Shown piece by piece: positions 25,860 to 36,150 of a stretch of 64,000 nucleotides of DNA. Position 1 is the first letter of the stretch. Each line of letters opens with the position of its first letter. Both the position numbers and the translations under genes were made by a program. The stretch is from Candidatus Bathyarchaeota archaeon (GTDB lineage Archaea > Thermoproteota > CALKCG01 > B24 > DRYS01), in contig JAGTQC010000004.1 of the NCBI GenBank assembly GCA_018396535.1, positions 1 to 64,000 of the forward strand, given 5' to 3'. Under the pieces are notes generated by a model, which worked only from the letters and a program-made list of their open reading frames with translations, was not told where the DNA came from and made no database searches.

Positions 25860-28800
25860 CTAGTAGACTAGCGGATACTCTGCTATACTCCTTATATCAG
25901 CCTCAAGCTCTTTAAGAATATCTATATAGGATACCCTACCCTCCTCCACAGCCCTCATAGCCTCCTCGAGTCTACGCGTAGTCTCCTCTGAAACATATTT
26001 AGCATACCCTCTATAAAGGTACTCGTAGGTCTTTCTACCTAGACTAGTAGGTATTATATATCCCCTAGGCAGCTGGATAACATAACCTCTCCTAAACAAT
26101 GTCGATATAGCCTTCGCATACGTCGAAGGCCTCCCTATCCCACGCTCCTTCATAAGCCTTACTAGATCGCTCTCCGTATAGAATCTAATCGTAGACCCCC
26201 TCCAATACTGTACATCAACTATCCTAAACCTCCCCTCAAGCTTCTCAGGTAGTAGCTGTATAGGTTTAATCATGGTGAAACCCGGATCCAGTATCTTAAA
26301 GTAGCCTACCCCCTCGACTATATAATCCAGTATATCCACTCTATACTTAGCCTCGATAACCTTAGCCTCCCTCATCTGGCTTGCGATAAACCTATCGAAG
26401 ATAAGCTTGTAAAGCATATAGTGGTTCTTCGTTAAAGCTATCGGAAAGGTATATACGCGTAGAGTTACCAGCTGCTTAAGTCTATCAGCATCTATAGGCC
26501 TAGTAGGTCTTATACATTCATGAGCACCCTCCACACCCCATACCCTAGGCTTGAATAACTCGATAGCTCTAGATCCAAACCTCTCCTCTAGATACCTCTG
26601 AGCTACACCCCTACCTACATCGGATACCCTTACACTATCCGTCCTATGATACGTTATCAAACCCATCTCGAATAGCTCCTGAGCTATATTCATAACATCA
26701 TCAGCCGACATCCTTAAGCTAGACGTAGCTTCAGCTAGCATAGAATCAGTAGAGAATGGAGGATACGGTTTAACCTCAACCTCCTCTAGAGATTCTATCC
26801 TCACAGAAGCCTCACCCTCTCTCAATCTAGCTAGAAGCTCATCAACATACCTGCGCTCCATCTTCGGCTTCTCTAGAATAACCGTCAACCCGTTTTCAAG
26901 AATTATTCTAAAGAAATCTCTTATACTAGCCCTCGCTTTATCATACCTATCTACAACCCATCCTAATACAACCGTCTGCACCCTACCCGCAGATAGAGTA
27001 GGCTTACCGAAAACCTTCTGAACCCTACTACTAAGTTCGAAGCCTATCCACCTATCCTCTATACGTCTTAAAAGCTGTGCCTCCACCATAGCCTGATCGA
27101 AATCCCTAGGTTTATTCAAAGCTTCGAGTATAGCTCTACGCGTTATCTCATGAAACTCCACCCTGCTAACATGCGAAGTATACGGTGATAGCATACACGC
27201 AGTATCCCACCCTATCTTCTCCCCTTCAGAATCCGCATCAGTCCCTATGAATACTGTATCCACCTCGGTAGAAACCTCTCTCAGAGACTCTACGATACCA
27301 GCTTTATCGACTAGCTTAGCACCACACTGTAGACACGATTCAACATCATCCGTATATTGCTCTCCACATTTCAAACACCTCTTAAGGGATCCATAGACAG
27401 GTATATACCTTCCATCCTCGACTATAACCCCGTGATAACCTACATCGGTAACGAGATCATATATATGCCCTCCAGAAGCAGCTATATTCAGGTGGAAACC
27501 AGTCCCAGTATCTACTTCATACACTGTTAGAGAACCGATACGCTTCTTAAGAGGTCTACCGAAGAATCTAGCTATAGTCTTAGCCTTATTAGGCGATTCT
27601 ACTACGAGTAGAGCAGTCCTAACTATATCCTTAACCTCGCTAGGCTCTATCCTACCCGATGTAAGTCTAGCTATATAATCCCTCTCCTCATCTATCTGCT
27701 TCAATACAGAATCTAGATCCACCGATTCTAGAGGCTTCCACTTAATATCATCTATATACCATGAAACCTCTTCGACTAAGCCGTTGAAAGCCTTCCTCTC
27801 ATCGATTATAACTATCGATAAACCCTTCGATAACCCCCTACTATAGAGTCTAGAAGTTCTACCAGATCCTTGAATATAGCCTACAGGATCAGGTACTATG
27901 AGTGTAAGCCTCTCTCCACCCTCCAGTATAAGTCTAGGACTCTCTTCCAAAGCTCTCTTAACATCCTCCCTAGCGATAAGCTTCCTAGCAAATTCGACAG
28001 CATCCTGGTACACTGCTTGAACCCTACCTAGGAATCCATCCAGCTTCTCCCCTCTAGCTATAGCATCCTCTATCATCTTACCCTCAGATGTAGAGATCAT
28101 AGACGTATACCGGCGTAGAGCCGTAATATAATAGTCTATCTGGATCTTCTCATCCTCTGATACGTAATCTCTGAGATGCGATAGGAGTATCGAAACCCTC
28201 CAAGGCTTAAACCCTTCTAAACCTAGATCTATACGAATCTTAGGTACACCAGCGAATATAGCATACCTTATCCTCTGGGGTAAATCTATACCCCTAGCTA
28301 GCGGGCTCCTAAAGGATGCTACTCCAACAAGTATATCGTAGACACCGGATGCATACTCTTCTAGTATACGCCTCCTAGGTTTAACATACGCATACGCTTT
28401 TATACCCCTACTGTTAAGATAATCTGCAAGCTTAGCAGCGTATGCAGCCCCCATATCCATAGGTACAAAGACCAACCCTCCACCTCCAAGCTTAAGTATA
28501 AGGTTAGCCGTCTCCTCCTCGATAACTCCTCTACACTCGATATACAGATCCTCTACATTCCTTAGAAGCTCGAATCTACCTCCAAGCTCGAATCTTAGAA
28601 GCTCCTTGAATAGCATAACCCTCTTAGTACGTCTAGCCCTTATAGATGCACCTGAAACTATAAGTATACCGGGTCTACCATCTCTAAGGAATCTAGCTAT
28701 CTTAGATTCAAGCTCATCAACCTCGACTCTAGCTTCATCGATATTCTCCCTACTGCTTAAAGCCTTCCTAAGCCTCCTCCTAGCCTCTATTAGTTTATAA

Positions 28801-29594
28801 CCAGCATCGATAATATCATCCGGAAATCCTAGAAGCTTAAGAACCCTATCCACATTCTTAGAAGCTCTTAGAAATGAGTCTACATCATCTACGAATACTG
28901 CATCGAATTTAGCGTTAGCTAATAGGTCATACCTCCTAGATAGGAAGGCAGAGGTCGTTACTAGTATATCGTAATCCATGCGGAGGATACGCTCATACAT
29001 CTCCCTAGACTCCTTCTCAGTCATGAGGGAATGGTATACTGCAACCCTAATATCCGTAAACCCACCTCTCTCTATGAATGCTGAAATCTTTGATTGAACT
29101 TGACGTGCAAGTAGAGATGTAGGTAGGATCATATACCCCTTCATACCCTTCGATGCTAGGTATACAAGCAAAGCTATACCGAATGAGGTTTTACCCATAC
29201 CTGTAGGCGCAACTATAGCTATGGATCTACCCTTAAAGATCTGTTTAGCCCAGCTCCTCTGTACGCTTAGAAGCCTAGACCCCGTACCTTTATAGAATAC
29301 CTCTTCAAACTCCTCCACCCTCCCCTCTAGTCTAGCTATACTAGCATAACGCTTCAATCTACCACTATGTATAAGCTCATCCAAGATTATCCTCCTTAAC
29401 TCACTCCTAGATAATCTACGTGCAAGCTCGATATAATTATCGCCAGGTAAGCATGATTCACATGGAATACCATAGATAAGCCTGAGATCGGATATATCAC
29501 CCCCACAGTTAGGGCATGCACCACGGAATACACAGTGAACTATAGGTGAAACTACAGCCTCCCCCTCTCTAGCTTCCTTCATAATACCACTCAT
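25860..29594 (-). CDS. rgy: Reverse gyrase
   Basis: 1244 residues, the standard single-chain enzyme that introduces positive supercoils and marks hyperthermophiles. The order is N-terminal zinc finger (CPNC...CESC), helicase domain with Walker A APTGMGKTSF near residue 130 and DDVD box, then topoisomerase IA with VESPNKAKTIARFFG, a second zinc finger CLKC...CLQC, and active-site Tyr about 982 in LITYHRTDSVRVS. All parts look intact. It is divergent from the ABC exporter and upstream of tfe. Confidence 0.97.
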   Translation of the reverse strand: MSGIMKEAREGEAVVSPIVHCVFRGACPNCGGDISDLRLIYGIPCESCLPGDNYIELARRLSRSELRRIILDELIHSGRLKRYASIARLEGRVEEFEEVFYKGTGSRLLSVQRSWAKQIFKGRSIAIVAPTGMGKTSFGIALLVYLASKGMKGYMILPTSLLARQVQSKISAFIERGGFTDIRVAVYHSLMTEKESREMYERILRMDYDILVTTSAFLSRRYDLLANAKFDAVFVDDVDSFLRASKNVDRVLKLLGFPDDIIDAGYKLIEARRRLRKALSSRENIDEARVEVDELESKIARFLRDGRPGILIVSGASIRARRTKRVMLFKELLRFELGGRFELLRNVEDLYIECRGVIEEETANLILKLGGGGLVFVPMDMGAAYAAKLADYLNSRGIKAYAYVKPRRRILEEYASGVYDILVGVASFRSPLARGIDLPQRIRYAIFAGVPKIRIDLGLEGFKPWRVSILLSHLRDYVSEDEKIQIDYYITALRRYTSMISTSEGKMIEDAIARGEKLDGFLGRVQAVYQDAVEFARKLIAREDVKRALEESPRLILEGGERLTLIVPDPVGYIQGSGRTSRLYSRGLSKGLSIVIIDERKAFNGLVEEVSWYIDDIKWKPLESVDLDSVLKQIDEERDYIARLTSGRIEPSEVKDIVRTALLVVESPNKAKTIARFFGRPLKKRIGSLTVYEVDTGTGFHLNIAASGGHIYDLVTDVGYHGVIVEDGRYIPVYGSLKRCLKCGEQYTDDVESCLQCGAKLVDKAGIVESLREVSTEVDTVFIGTDADSEGEKIGWDTACMLSPYTSHVSRVEFHEITRRAILEALNKPRDFDQAMVEAQLLRRIEDRWIGFELSSRVQKVFGKPTLSAGRVQTVVLGWVVDRYDKARASIRDFFRIILENGLTVILEKPKMERRYVDELLARLREGEASVRIESLEEVEVKPYPPFSTDSMLAEATSSLRMSADDVMNIAQELFEMGLITYHRTDSVRVSDVGRGVAQRYLEERFGSRAIELFKPRVWGVEGAHECIRPTRPIDADRLKQLVTLRVYTFPIALTKNHYMLYKLIFDRFIASQMREAKVIEAKYRVDILDYIVEGVGYFKILDPGFTMIKPIQLLPEKLEGRFRIVDVQYWRGSTIRFYTESDLVRLMKERGIGRPSTYAKAISTLFRRGYVIQLPRGYIIPTSLGRKTYEYLYRGYAKYVSEETTRRLEEAMRAVEEGRVSYIDILKELEADIRSIAEYPLVY

Positions 29595-29728
29595 CTAAAT
29601 ATTCTAAAGCTTCGATTTAGATCTTTATATATGATTGCTCTAAGCCCAATTCAGTTAAGCTCTACAAAGGAAATGTTTAAGAAGAAGTTTGATGCAGCTT
29701 GTACTAGGTATCTTATATACCTAGGTAT

Positions 29729-31513
29729 ATGAGGTGGTATCAGGGATTGAAAACATCTCTCGCTAGACTCTTCGCATACATGGTTAGAGAGAAGAAGACG
29801 CTAGCATCATTCCTAATAGTCAGTGTAACAGGCATCGCTGCAAGTATGCTTGTACCATGGGTCGTAAGAGATATGGTAAACTATATAATCTCGCTAATAG
29901 GTACTGGAAACTTCAACTTATCCATCATGATCTTCTATGCTTCAGCTCTCGTATCTCTATTCGTCGCATCAGGTTTCCTAGAGTTCCTAGATAGATACTT
30001 TTCAGAGCTTCTATCACAGAAAGTTATCTTTAGACTTAGAGTTGATCTATACAGCCACCTACAGGATCTATCATATGGGTTCTACGATAAGATCGATACA
30101 GGTCAAATAATACTGAGAACAACCGGTGATATGGATACTATAGGTAGGTTCATAGGCTTCTCCTTCTCGCGTCTAATACACTCTATACTAACGTTCATCA
30201 TAGCTATAACAATACTGCTATCAATCAACGCAGAACTCACCGTGATAGCTTTCATAATACTTCCATTACTCACCTTCGTCGTGATAGTATTCAATAGAAA
30301 GATAGCTCCTATACTAGAGGAGCAGTGGACAGTTTTCAGCCGCTTCAATACGGTGATCAAAGAGTATATAACCGGTATGCGTGTGGTTAAAGCATTAGGT
30401 CTCGAACCTGTATTCAGAGATAACTATATGGATAAAGCTGATAGAGTTTACGATCTAAGAGTATCCTTCGCTAAATTCGCATCGTTTATGTGGCCTTCGA
30501 TAGGTTTACTATCAGGTATAGCGAGCGTTCTAGTATACGTTTACGGAGGGTTTAAAGTTATATCTCATACGCTAAGCCTCGGTGATCTAGTAGCCTTCAT
30601 AACATACCTATCGATGCTTAACAGGCCTATCATATCCTTCGGTTTCTTCATCATAAACTATAAGAGAGCTATGGTCTCGGCGAGTAAGATATTCGAAGTA
30701 CTCGATGCAGAACCTGAAGTTAGGGAGGAACCTGAAGCTATAGAGCTTAGAGAGGTTAAAGGTGCTATAGAGTTTAGAAACGTGACGTTTGGATACGTCG
30801 AAGAGAAACCTGTATTGAAGGGTATATCGTTTAAGATAAGGCCTGGAGAGAAGGTAGCTATCGTCGGAGGTACAGGATCTGGTAAAAGTACTATACTTAA
30901 ACTTATACCTAGATTCTACGACCCATGGAGTGGGCAAGTGCTTATAGATGGTATCGATGTTAGGAAGGTTAAGCTATCCTCTCTAAGAAGGCATATAGGT
31001 ATAGTGCACCAGGATGTATTCATATTCTCAGGTACTATAAAGGATAATATAGCCTATGGCAAGCCTAACGCTAAGATGGATGAGATAATAGAAGCCGCAC
31101 GTATAGCAGGTATCCACGACTTCATATCCCAGCTACCTAGAGGCTATGAGACACCTGTAGCAGAGCGTGGTATAACACTCTCAGGAGGACAGAGGCAGAG
31201 GATAGCTATAGCTAGAGCTATACTCATGAACCCGGAGATTCTACTACTAGATGATCCGACTTCAAACCTAGATGCAGAGACTGAAGCTCGCGTAGTCGAA
31301 GCTTTAAAGAAGCTTATCGAGGATAGAACAGCGATAATCGTTACACAGAGGCTTTCGACACTTAAACTCGCAGATAGGATACTAGTCTTAGATAAGGGTG
31401 AGATAGTAGAGGATGGTACTCATGAAGAACTTCTCAGTAAAGGTGGGGTATACGCTAGGCTATACATGTCGCAGTTCGCCCATCAGGAGGCGTTACTAGC
31501 TAGGGAGGTGTAA
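29729..31513 (+). CDS. ABC exporter half-transporter, degenerate-site subunit
   Basis: 594 residues: a six-helix transmembrane domain (residues 1-310) and an ATPase domain with Walker A GGTGSGKST, signature LSGGQRQ and Walker B ILLLDDPTS. The usual catalytic Glu after Walker B is Asp and the switch His is Gln (VTQRLST), so its own Walker site is probably inactive. Its signature motif is canonical and would complete the active site of the partner encoded four bases downstream. Substrate unknown. Confidence 0.92.
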   Translation: MRWYQGLKTSLARLFAYMVREKKTLASFLIVSVTGIAASMLVPWVVRDMVNYIISLIGTGNFNLSIMIFYASALVSLFVASGFLEFLDRYFSELLSQKVIFRLRVDLYSHLQDLSYGFYDKIDTGQIILRTTGDMDTIGRFIGFSFSRLIHSILTFIIAITILLSINAELTVIAFIILPLLTFVVIVFNRKIAPILEEQWTVFSRFNTVIKEYITGMRVVKALGLEPVFRDNYMDKADRVYDLRVSFAKFASFMWPSIGLLSGIASVLVYVYGGFKVISHTLSLGDLVAFITYLSMLNRPIISFGFFIINYKRAMVSASKIFEVLDAEPEVREEPEAIELREVKGAIEFRNVTFGYVEEKPVLKGISFKIRPGEKVAIVGGTGSGKSTILKLIPRFYDPWSGQVLIDGIDVRKVKLSSLRRHIGIVHQDVFIFSGTIKDNIAYGKPNAKMDEIIEAARIAGIHDFISQLPRGYETPVAERGITLSGGQRQRIAIARAILMNPEILLLDDPTSNLDAETEARVVEALKKLIEDRTAIIVTQRLSTLKLADRILVLDKGEIVEDGTHEELLSKGGVYARLYMSQFAHQEALLAREV

Positions 31514-31517
31514 CGCG

Positions 31518-33338
31518 ATGGCTCACCCCCCACATATTCATAGATACATAACCATGGAGGAGAAGGGTAGACCTAGAGAATCCACTATTAAGCTTATACA
31601 ACGTCTACTATCACTGATAGTTAGGTATAAGCTTAGATTATCCATACTACTAATCTCGGCAAGCCTTTCGATTATCCTAAACCTATACACACCCTATATA
31701 GGCCGTCTACTCATAGATCAGGGTATAATGGCTGCTAATGTAGATAATATGATTAGGTATGGTATACTCCTCGCATCCATAGCTTTCACAGGATGGTGTG
31801 CAGGTGTTTCCAGATTTTACATGCTATCATGGATTACTCAGAAACTACTATACGATCTTAGGAAGCTCATGTTTGAGAAGTCTATGCAACTAGACTACGG
31901 ATACTTCTCATCGATAGAGCCTGGGCAGATTATATCGAGGTTCACGAATGATGTCGATACCGTAGGTGAAACAGCTACATCCGGCCTCCTAGATACTCTA
32001 TTCAACAGCTTCACCATAATCGGTGCTATAATCGCTATGCTATCGATAAACTGGAAGCTCACTATAGCCGTATTCTTCATGATGCCGCTGATCATCTTCA
32101 CCGTTATAACTATAGCTGAGAGGAGTAGGGCTGCGTATAGGGTGGTTAGAAGTAAGGTTGGAGAACTTACATCTAAGGTTGAGGAGAGTATATCCGGTAT
32201 TAGGGAGGCTCAATCATATAGCGAAAGGAGACGTATAGATGTAGAATCCTTCAGCCGTATAGGCTTAGAAGTTATGCAAGCTAATATACGTGCTACTAAG
32301 GTTATCGGTCTCATGAACCCTCTGATGAACTTGATAAGGGGTGGAGCTATAGCTATAATCATAGTCTACGGAGGATACCTCGTATCTATAGGTGAAGCTA
32401 CGATCGGATCCCTAGTAGCATTCTACAGCTATCTCGAGATGTTCTTCGGTCCGATAACTATGGTAGCTTTATTCTACAATACATTTCAATCTGCTCTAGC
32501 CGCAGCTGAGAGGATATTCGATTTCATAGATGCTAAACCATCAGTTGTAGAAGCTTCAGATGCTATCGATCTCGAGATAGAGAAGGGTGAGATAACGCTT
32601 GAAGATGTATACTTCAGCTATGATAATACCCCCGTCTTCCAGGATTTCAACCTAAGGATAAAGCCGGGGGAGATCTTAGCAGTCGTAGGACCTACAGGTG
32701 CTGGTAAGACTACCCTAGCTAACCTTATCCTAAGATTATACGATCCTCAGAAGGGTAGAATTACCGTGGATGGTGTGGATATCAGGAAGATTAAGATATC
32801 ATCCCTACGTAGGCAGACAGCTCTAGTACCTCAAGAGCCTATACTATTCGAGGATACTGTTATAGGAAATATAAGATATGGTAGGCCTGATGCATCTGAT
32901 GAAGAGATAACCGAAGCTATACGGAGGCTCGGGTTAGAAGAGCTTATAGAGAGGCTTCCTGAAGGGCTATATACACGTGTAACTGAGGGTGGAGCAAACC
33001 TATCGGTCGGTCAGAGACAGCTTATAAATATAGCTAGAGCTTTGATAAGGAATCCAAAGATAGTGGTATTAGATGAAGCTACTAGTAGCGTTGATCCATA
33101 TACTGAGAGTCTAATACAGAAAGCTTTAAAGAAGCTTCTAGAAAACAGGACGTGCATAATAATAGCTCATAGGCTATCGACCACATTCCTAGCGGATAGG
33201 GTTATAGTACTCGAGAATGGTAGGATAGTAGAAGAGGGCTCCCATATAGATTTACTTAGGATGGGCGGGGTGTATGCTAAGCTATACGAGGCTCAGCTTG
33301 GAGAAGCAGTTAAAGCTATAAGAATGGCTTCTGGGTGA
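31518..33338 (+). CDS. ABC exporter half-transporter, catalytic-site subunit
   Basis: 606 residues with the same layout as its partner. Walker A is GPTGAGKTT, Walker B VVLDEATSS keeps the catalytic Glu, and the switch His is present in IIAHRLST. Its signature is LSVGQRQ rather than LSGGQ, so it supplies the weak half of the other site. Together the two genes fit a heterodimeric exporter of the TM287/288 or TmrAB type. It follows the first subunit with a four-base gap. Confidence 0.92.
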   Translation: MAHPPHIHRYITMEEKGRPRESTIKLIQRLLSLIVRYKLRLSILLISASLSIILNLYTPYIGRLLIDQGIMAANVDNMIRYGILLASIAFTGWCAGVSRFYMLSWITQKLLYDLRKLMFEKSMQLDYGYFSSIEPGQIISRFTNDVDTVGETATSGLLDTLFNSFTIIGAIIAMLSINWKLTIAVFFMMPLIIFTVITIAERSRAAYRVVRSKVGELTSKVEESISGIREAQSYSERRRIDVESFSRIGLEVMQANIRATKVIGLMNPLMNLIRGGAIAIIIVYGGYLVSIGEATIGSLVAFYSYLEMFFGPITMVALFYNTFQSALAAAERIFDFIDAKPSVVEASDAIDLEIEKGEITLEDVYFSYDNTPVFQDFNLRIKPGEILAVVGPTGAGKTTLANLILRLYDPQKGRITVDGVDIRKIKISSLRRQTALVPQEPILFEDTVIGNIRYGRPDASDEEITEAIRRLGLEELIERLPEGLYTRVTEGGANLSVGQRQLINIARALIRNPKIVVLDEATSSVDPYTESLIQKALKKLLENRTCIIIAHRLSTTFLADRVIVLENGRIVEEGSHIDLLRMGGVYAKLYEAQLGEAVKAIRMASG

Positions 33339-33465
33339 CCATTCAACCTTCCCAATTATACTATCATATATACCCCCTATTTAGTTAAACAGTCTTTCAA
33401 GGATGTGTACGCTTCTCTTAAGTAAGTTACGTTAATAAACTATGTCTAACATAATTCTATTGGGT

Positions 33466-33918
33466 ATGCAGATACATTTAGATGAGGTGGATAGACGGAT
33501 ACTCGAAATACTCCAGTATAATGCACGTACACCGCTTAAACGTATAGCTTCAGCTTTAAACGTAAGTGAGGGTACAGTACATATCCGTCTAAAGAGGCTT
33601 ATAGCTAACGGTGTTATAAAAGGCTTCTATACTATCCTAGATGAGGAGAAGCTAGGCTACAACGTTAAAGCTATAGTAGCTTTAAAAGCAGATCCGTCGA
33701 TGTATAGCCGTATACTCGAATCTCTTAAGGATATAGACGGTATAACAGAGATATACGATGTGACAGGTGAATACTATGCTATACTAAAGGTTAAAGCTAC
33801 TAGTAGAGAGGAGCTTGCAAGCATAATAGATCGTATAGGCTCTATAAAGGGTGTACAATCTACGTCGACTATGATAATATTACGTACCATAAAGGAGGAT
33901 CCAACTCTCAAGATCTAG
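33466..33918 (+). CDS. Lrp/AsnC-family transcription regulator
   Basis: About 150 residues: winged helix (LDEVDRRILEILQYNARTPLKRIASALNVSEGTVHIRLKRL) and RAM domain (VKAIVALKADPS...EIYDVTGEYYAILKV). ATG 33466 starts at the usual place just before the helix-turn-helix. ATG 33442 would add eight residues, but the TATA-like TTAATAAA directly before it favours the shorter form. The end overlaps the convergent SerRS gene by 11 bases. Confidence 0.9.
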   Translation: MQIHLDEVDRRILEILQYNARTPLKRIASALNVSEGTVHIRLKRLIANGVIKGFYTILDEEKLGYNVKAIVALKADPSMYSRILESLKDIDGITEIYDVTGEYYAILKVKATSREELASIIDRIGSIKGVQSTSTMIILRTIKEDPTLKI

Positions 33919-35470
33919 TACTCCTAGTACGTGGAGGATTCGGTAGCCTACCTATCTTCCTCCTAACCTCCTTAGGCCATTTATCGTAGTCGAATCCATG
34001 TTGAGCTAGGAAAGCTGTAACCCATCTTGTTAAACCGAATCCAGCACATCCAGTCCAAACCTCCCTATCCTTAACCTCATGTATGTTGAAGCTTCTAACA
34101 TACTTATCCTTAGCGCACGTATACGCCCCTATCTCTAACCACTCACTCTCACTCCGGCTACCCCTATAGGGAAGCCACGCTTCTAGATCGACTGTCGGAT
34201 AGCCCTCAGGACTAGATATATCCACATAGGTTCTACCTGCCTCCTCGCTACTCATATAGAACGGTGCGCCTACCACCATTCTCACCTCAAGCTCTAATAG
34301 TTTATCTGCAAGCTTATAGGATTCCTCAGCAACCCTATCCCTAAGCTCTACAGCATCGCTTCTAGATGTAAGCCAGACTGCCTCAAGTCTATAGAACTCT
34401 ATGGTACGCTCCAACCCTCTAACACCCTTACCCTCCCACCTCCACGTCCATCCACTCTGATCGTAAACCTTAACTGGTAGATCCTCATCTACATCGATAT
34501 ACTCGCCTGAGAAGAACTGGTAGAACGGCGTACACTGTGCAGGTTCTAAGACGTATAGAGGCCCTTCAAGCTCCCTCCTCAGAGATTCTACATCTACCTC
34601 CCTTCTAGTGATGAAATTCCTCTTGAAATCTGCTAAGGCATCTTCACGTCTAGGTGGAACCATACAGTATATCATACCTTCAGCTAGATGATCTAGGTAT
34701 CCAGGCATTCTAGCTATAACAGAGAGAGGTGTGAGTTTAGGTAGCATCCACTCCTCGAAGCCTAGAGGGTTCAGTACACCATCTACTATCATAGATTTTA
34801 TAGCGTTTAGTAGACTGGTTATCGGAGCTGTAAGTATCCATTGACCCCTACCTGGATAGCGTTTAGCCCATCCAAGCTTAACTATAAACTCGGCTACATC
34901 CCCCTCAAACTCGATTTCCTTCTCTCCAGTATACTTTAACGTATATCCTAACGGTACGAGGTTAGCTTCTACAAGCTCAGCGGGTTTAGACTTCACCTCA
35001 GATAACGCTATGCTAACTATTCTATCGATAACCCTATTCTCTAGATCTCTCTCATCGATATTATGGAATTCGATCACGGAATATCCATCCATATTACGGA
35101 TGGTAGCCATCCCTCCAGCCATCGATACTACACTACTATAGTCAGCTTTCGGTAGACCTTCGATCAAGTATTTATCGATTATTAACCCTCTAATACCTAT
35201 CTTATGTTCCCTACCCAGCTTCTCCGATAGATACCTCCTAATCCTAAGGAGAGCATCATGAGCTCTTACATAACGATCAGATACTATACGTAGCTTAAGA
35301 TACTGTCCATCTATACTCCACCACTCTATCCTCGCCCCCTCAGCTTTAGCAGGCGCCCCCCTCCTAAGGAGAGGCTTAACTTCATCCAGATACTCAGATA
35401 GCTTAGTAGCTATATCCTCTAAGCTACGGCTAGCCTTGATGCTAGCCTCAAGTTTAAACAAGATATTCAT
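33908..35470 (-). CDS. serS: Seryl-tRNA synthetase, methanogen-type (type II)
   Basis: 520 residues of the rare zinc-dependent SerRS. The zinc ligands appear as Cys near 311 in PAQCTPFYQFF, Glu near 362 in YRLEAVWLTS and Cys near 474 in TGCAGFGLTRW. The unusual long N-terminal tRNA-binding domain precedes the core. This type was described from methanogens, while most archaea and all bacteria use type I. It charges tRNA-Ser. It is a single gene between an Lrp regulator and a cytidylate kinase-like gene. Confidence 0.93.
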   Translation of the reverse strand: MNILFKLEASIKASRSLEDIATKLSEYLDEVKPLLRRGAPAKAEGARIEWWSIDGQYLKLRIVSDRYVRAHDALLRIRRYLSEKLGREHKIGIRGLIIDKYLIEGLPKADYSSVVSMAGGMATIRNMDGYSVIEFHNIDERDLENRVIDRIVSIALSEVKSKPAELVEANLVPLGYTLKYTGEKEIEFEGDVAEFIVKLGWAKRYPGRGQWILTAPITSLLNAIKSMIVDGVLNPLGFEEWMLPKLTPLSVIARMPGYLDHLAEGMIYCMVPPRREDALADFKRNFITRREVDVESLRRELEGPLYVLEPAQCTPFYQFFSGEYIDVDEDLPVKVYDQSGWTWRWEGKGVRGLERTIEFYRLEAVWLTSRSDAVELRDRVAEESYKLADKLLELEVRMVVGAPFYMSSEEAGRTYVDISSPEGYPTVDLEAWLPYRGSRSESEWLEIGAYTCAKDKYVRSFNIHEVKDREVWTGCAGFGLTRWVTAFLAQHGFDYDKWPKEVRRKIGRLPNPPRTRSTRS

Positions 35471-35561
35471 AGCAGAGCGGCTCCCTACAGATAGCTAAGG
35501 CTAAAAAGGTTTAAACGGGATATATATGTGTATAGTTAGGCTAAACTATTAACCTAACTTA

Positions 35562-36110
35562 CTATAGCTGTTTAACATATACATTGTATGCATCCAGTAT
35601 AAGTTTAGCTACTATAGCTGCATCCAATCCTGTCGTATTCAGTACAAGGTGATAGAGGCATGGATCAAGCCAATTCAACCTATAGAATCTTCTAACGAGA
35701 GCTTCACGTTCATCATCACTAACTTCTATCTCCCTCATAGCTTCAGCTAGGCTTACACCCCTAACCTTAGATATATGCTCAGCTCTAGCCCTCTTATCTG
35801 CTACCAATAATACCTTCAGGAAATTCCTTCTAGGTATAAGAAAGAATGCAGCCCTACCCTCTACTATAACCTTACTCTCAGCGTTAACAACCTCGTATGT
35901 ATAACTTTCAAGTATCCTATCAAGGTTTATCTCACCAGACCTTATATGCTCCTGAAAGCCTGCGAAGCTCTCCCCTCTCTCGATTACAAGCTTCTTAATT
36001 ATACTCTCACTATTATAGACCTTAGCCCCCGTCTCGTTAGATATAGCTTCAGCTACCTCTGTACATCCAGCTCCAAGCTGTCCGGCTAAAGCTATCTTAA
36101 GAGTGGACAT
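35562..36110 (-). CDS. Cytidylate kinase-like protein
   Basis: 182 residues of the P-loop cytidylate kinase-like family. The nucleotide loop is GQLGAGCTEVA, where the usual Walker Lys position is Cys. Related Cytidylate_kin2 proteins also lack Lys there (GSGGRE). Other features are VIVEGRAAFF and the arginine-rich lid RAEHISKVRGVSLAEAMREIEVSD. It may phosphorylate CMP, but the missing Lys makes the activity uncertain. Confidence 0.75.
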   Translation of the reverse strand: MSTLKIALAGQLGAGCTEVAEAISNETGAKVYNSESIIKKLVIERGESFAGFQEHIRSGEINLDRILESYTYEVVNAESKVIVEGRAAFFLIPRRNFLKVLLVADKRARAEHISKVRGVSLAEAMREIEVSDDEREALVRRFYRLNWLDPCLYHLVLNTTGLDAAIVAKLILDAYNVYVKQL

Positions 36111-36150
36111 CGTAAATTATTTAGTTGAGACGAAATTTAAGTTTTAGCTT

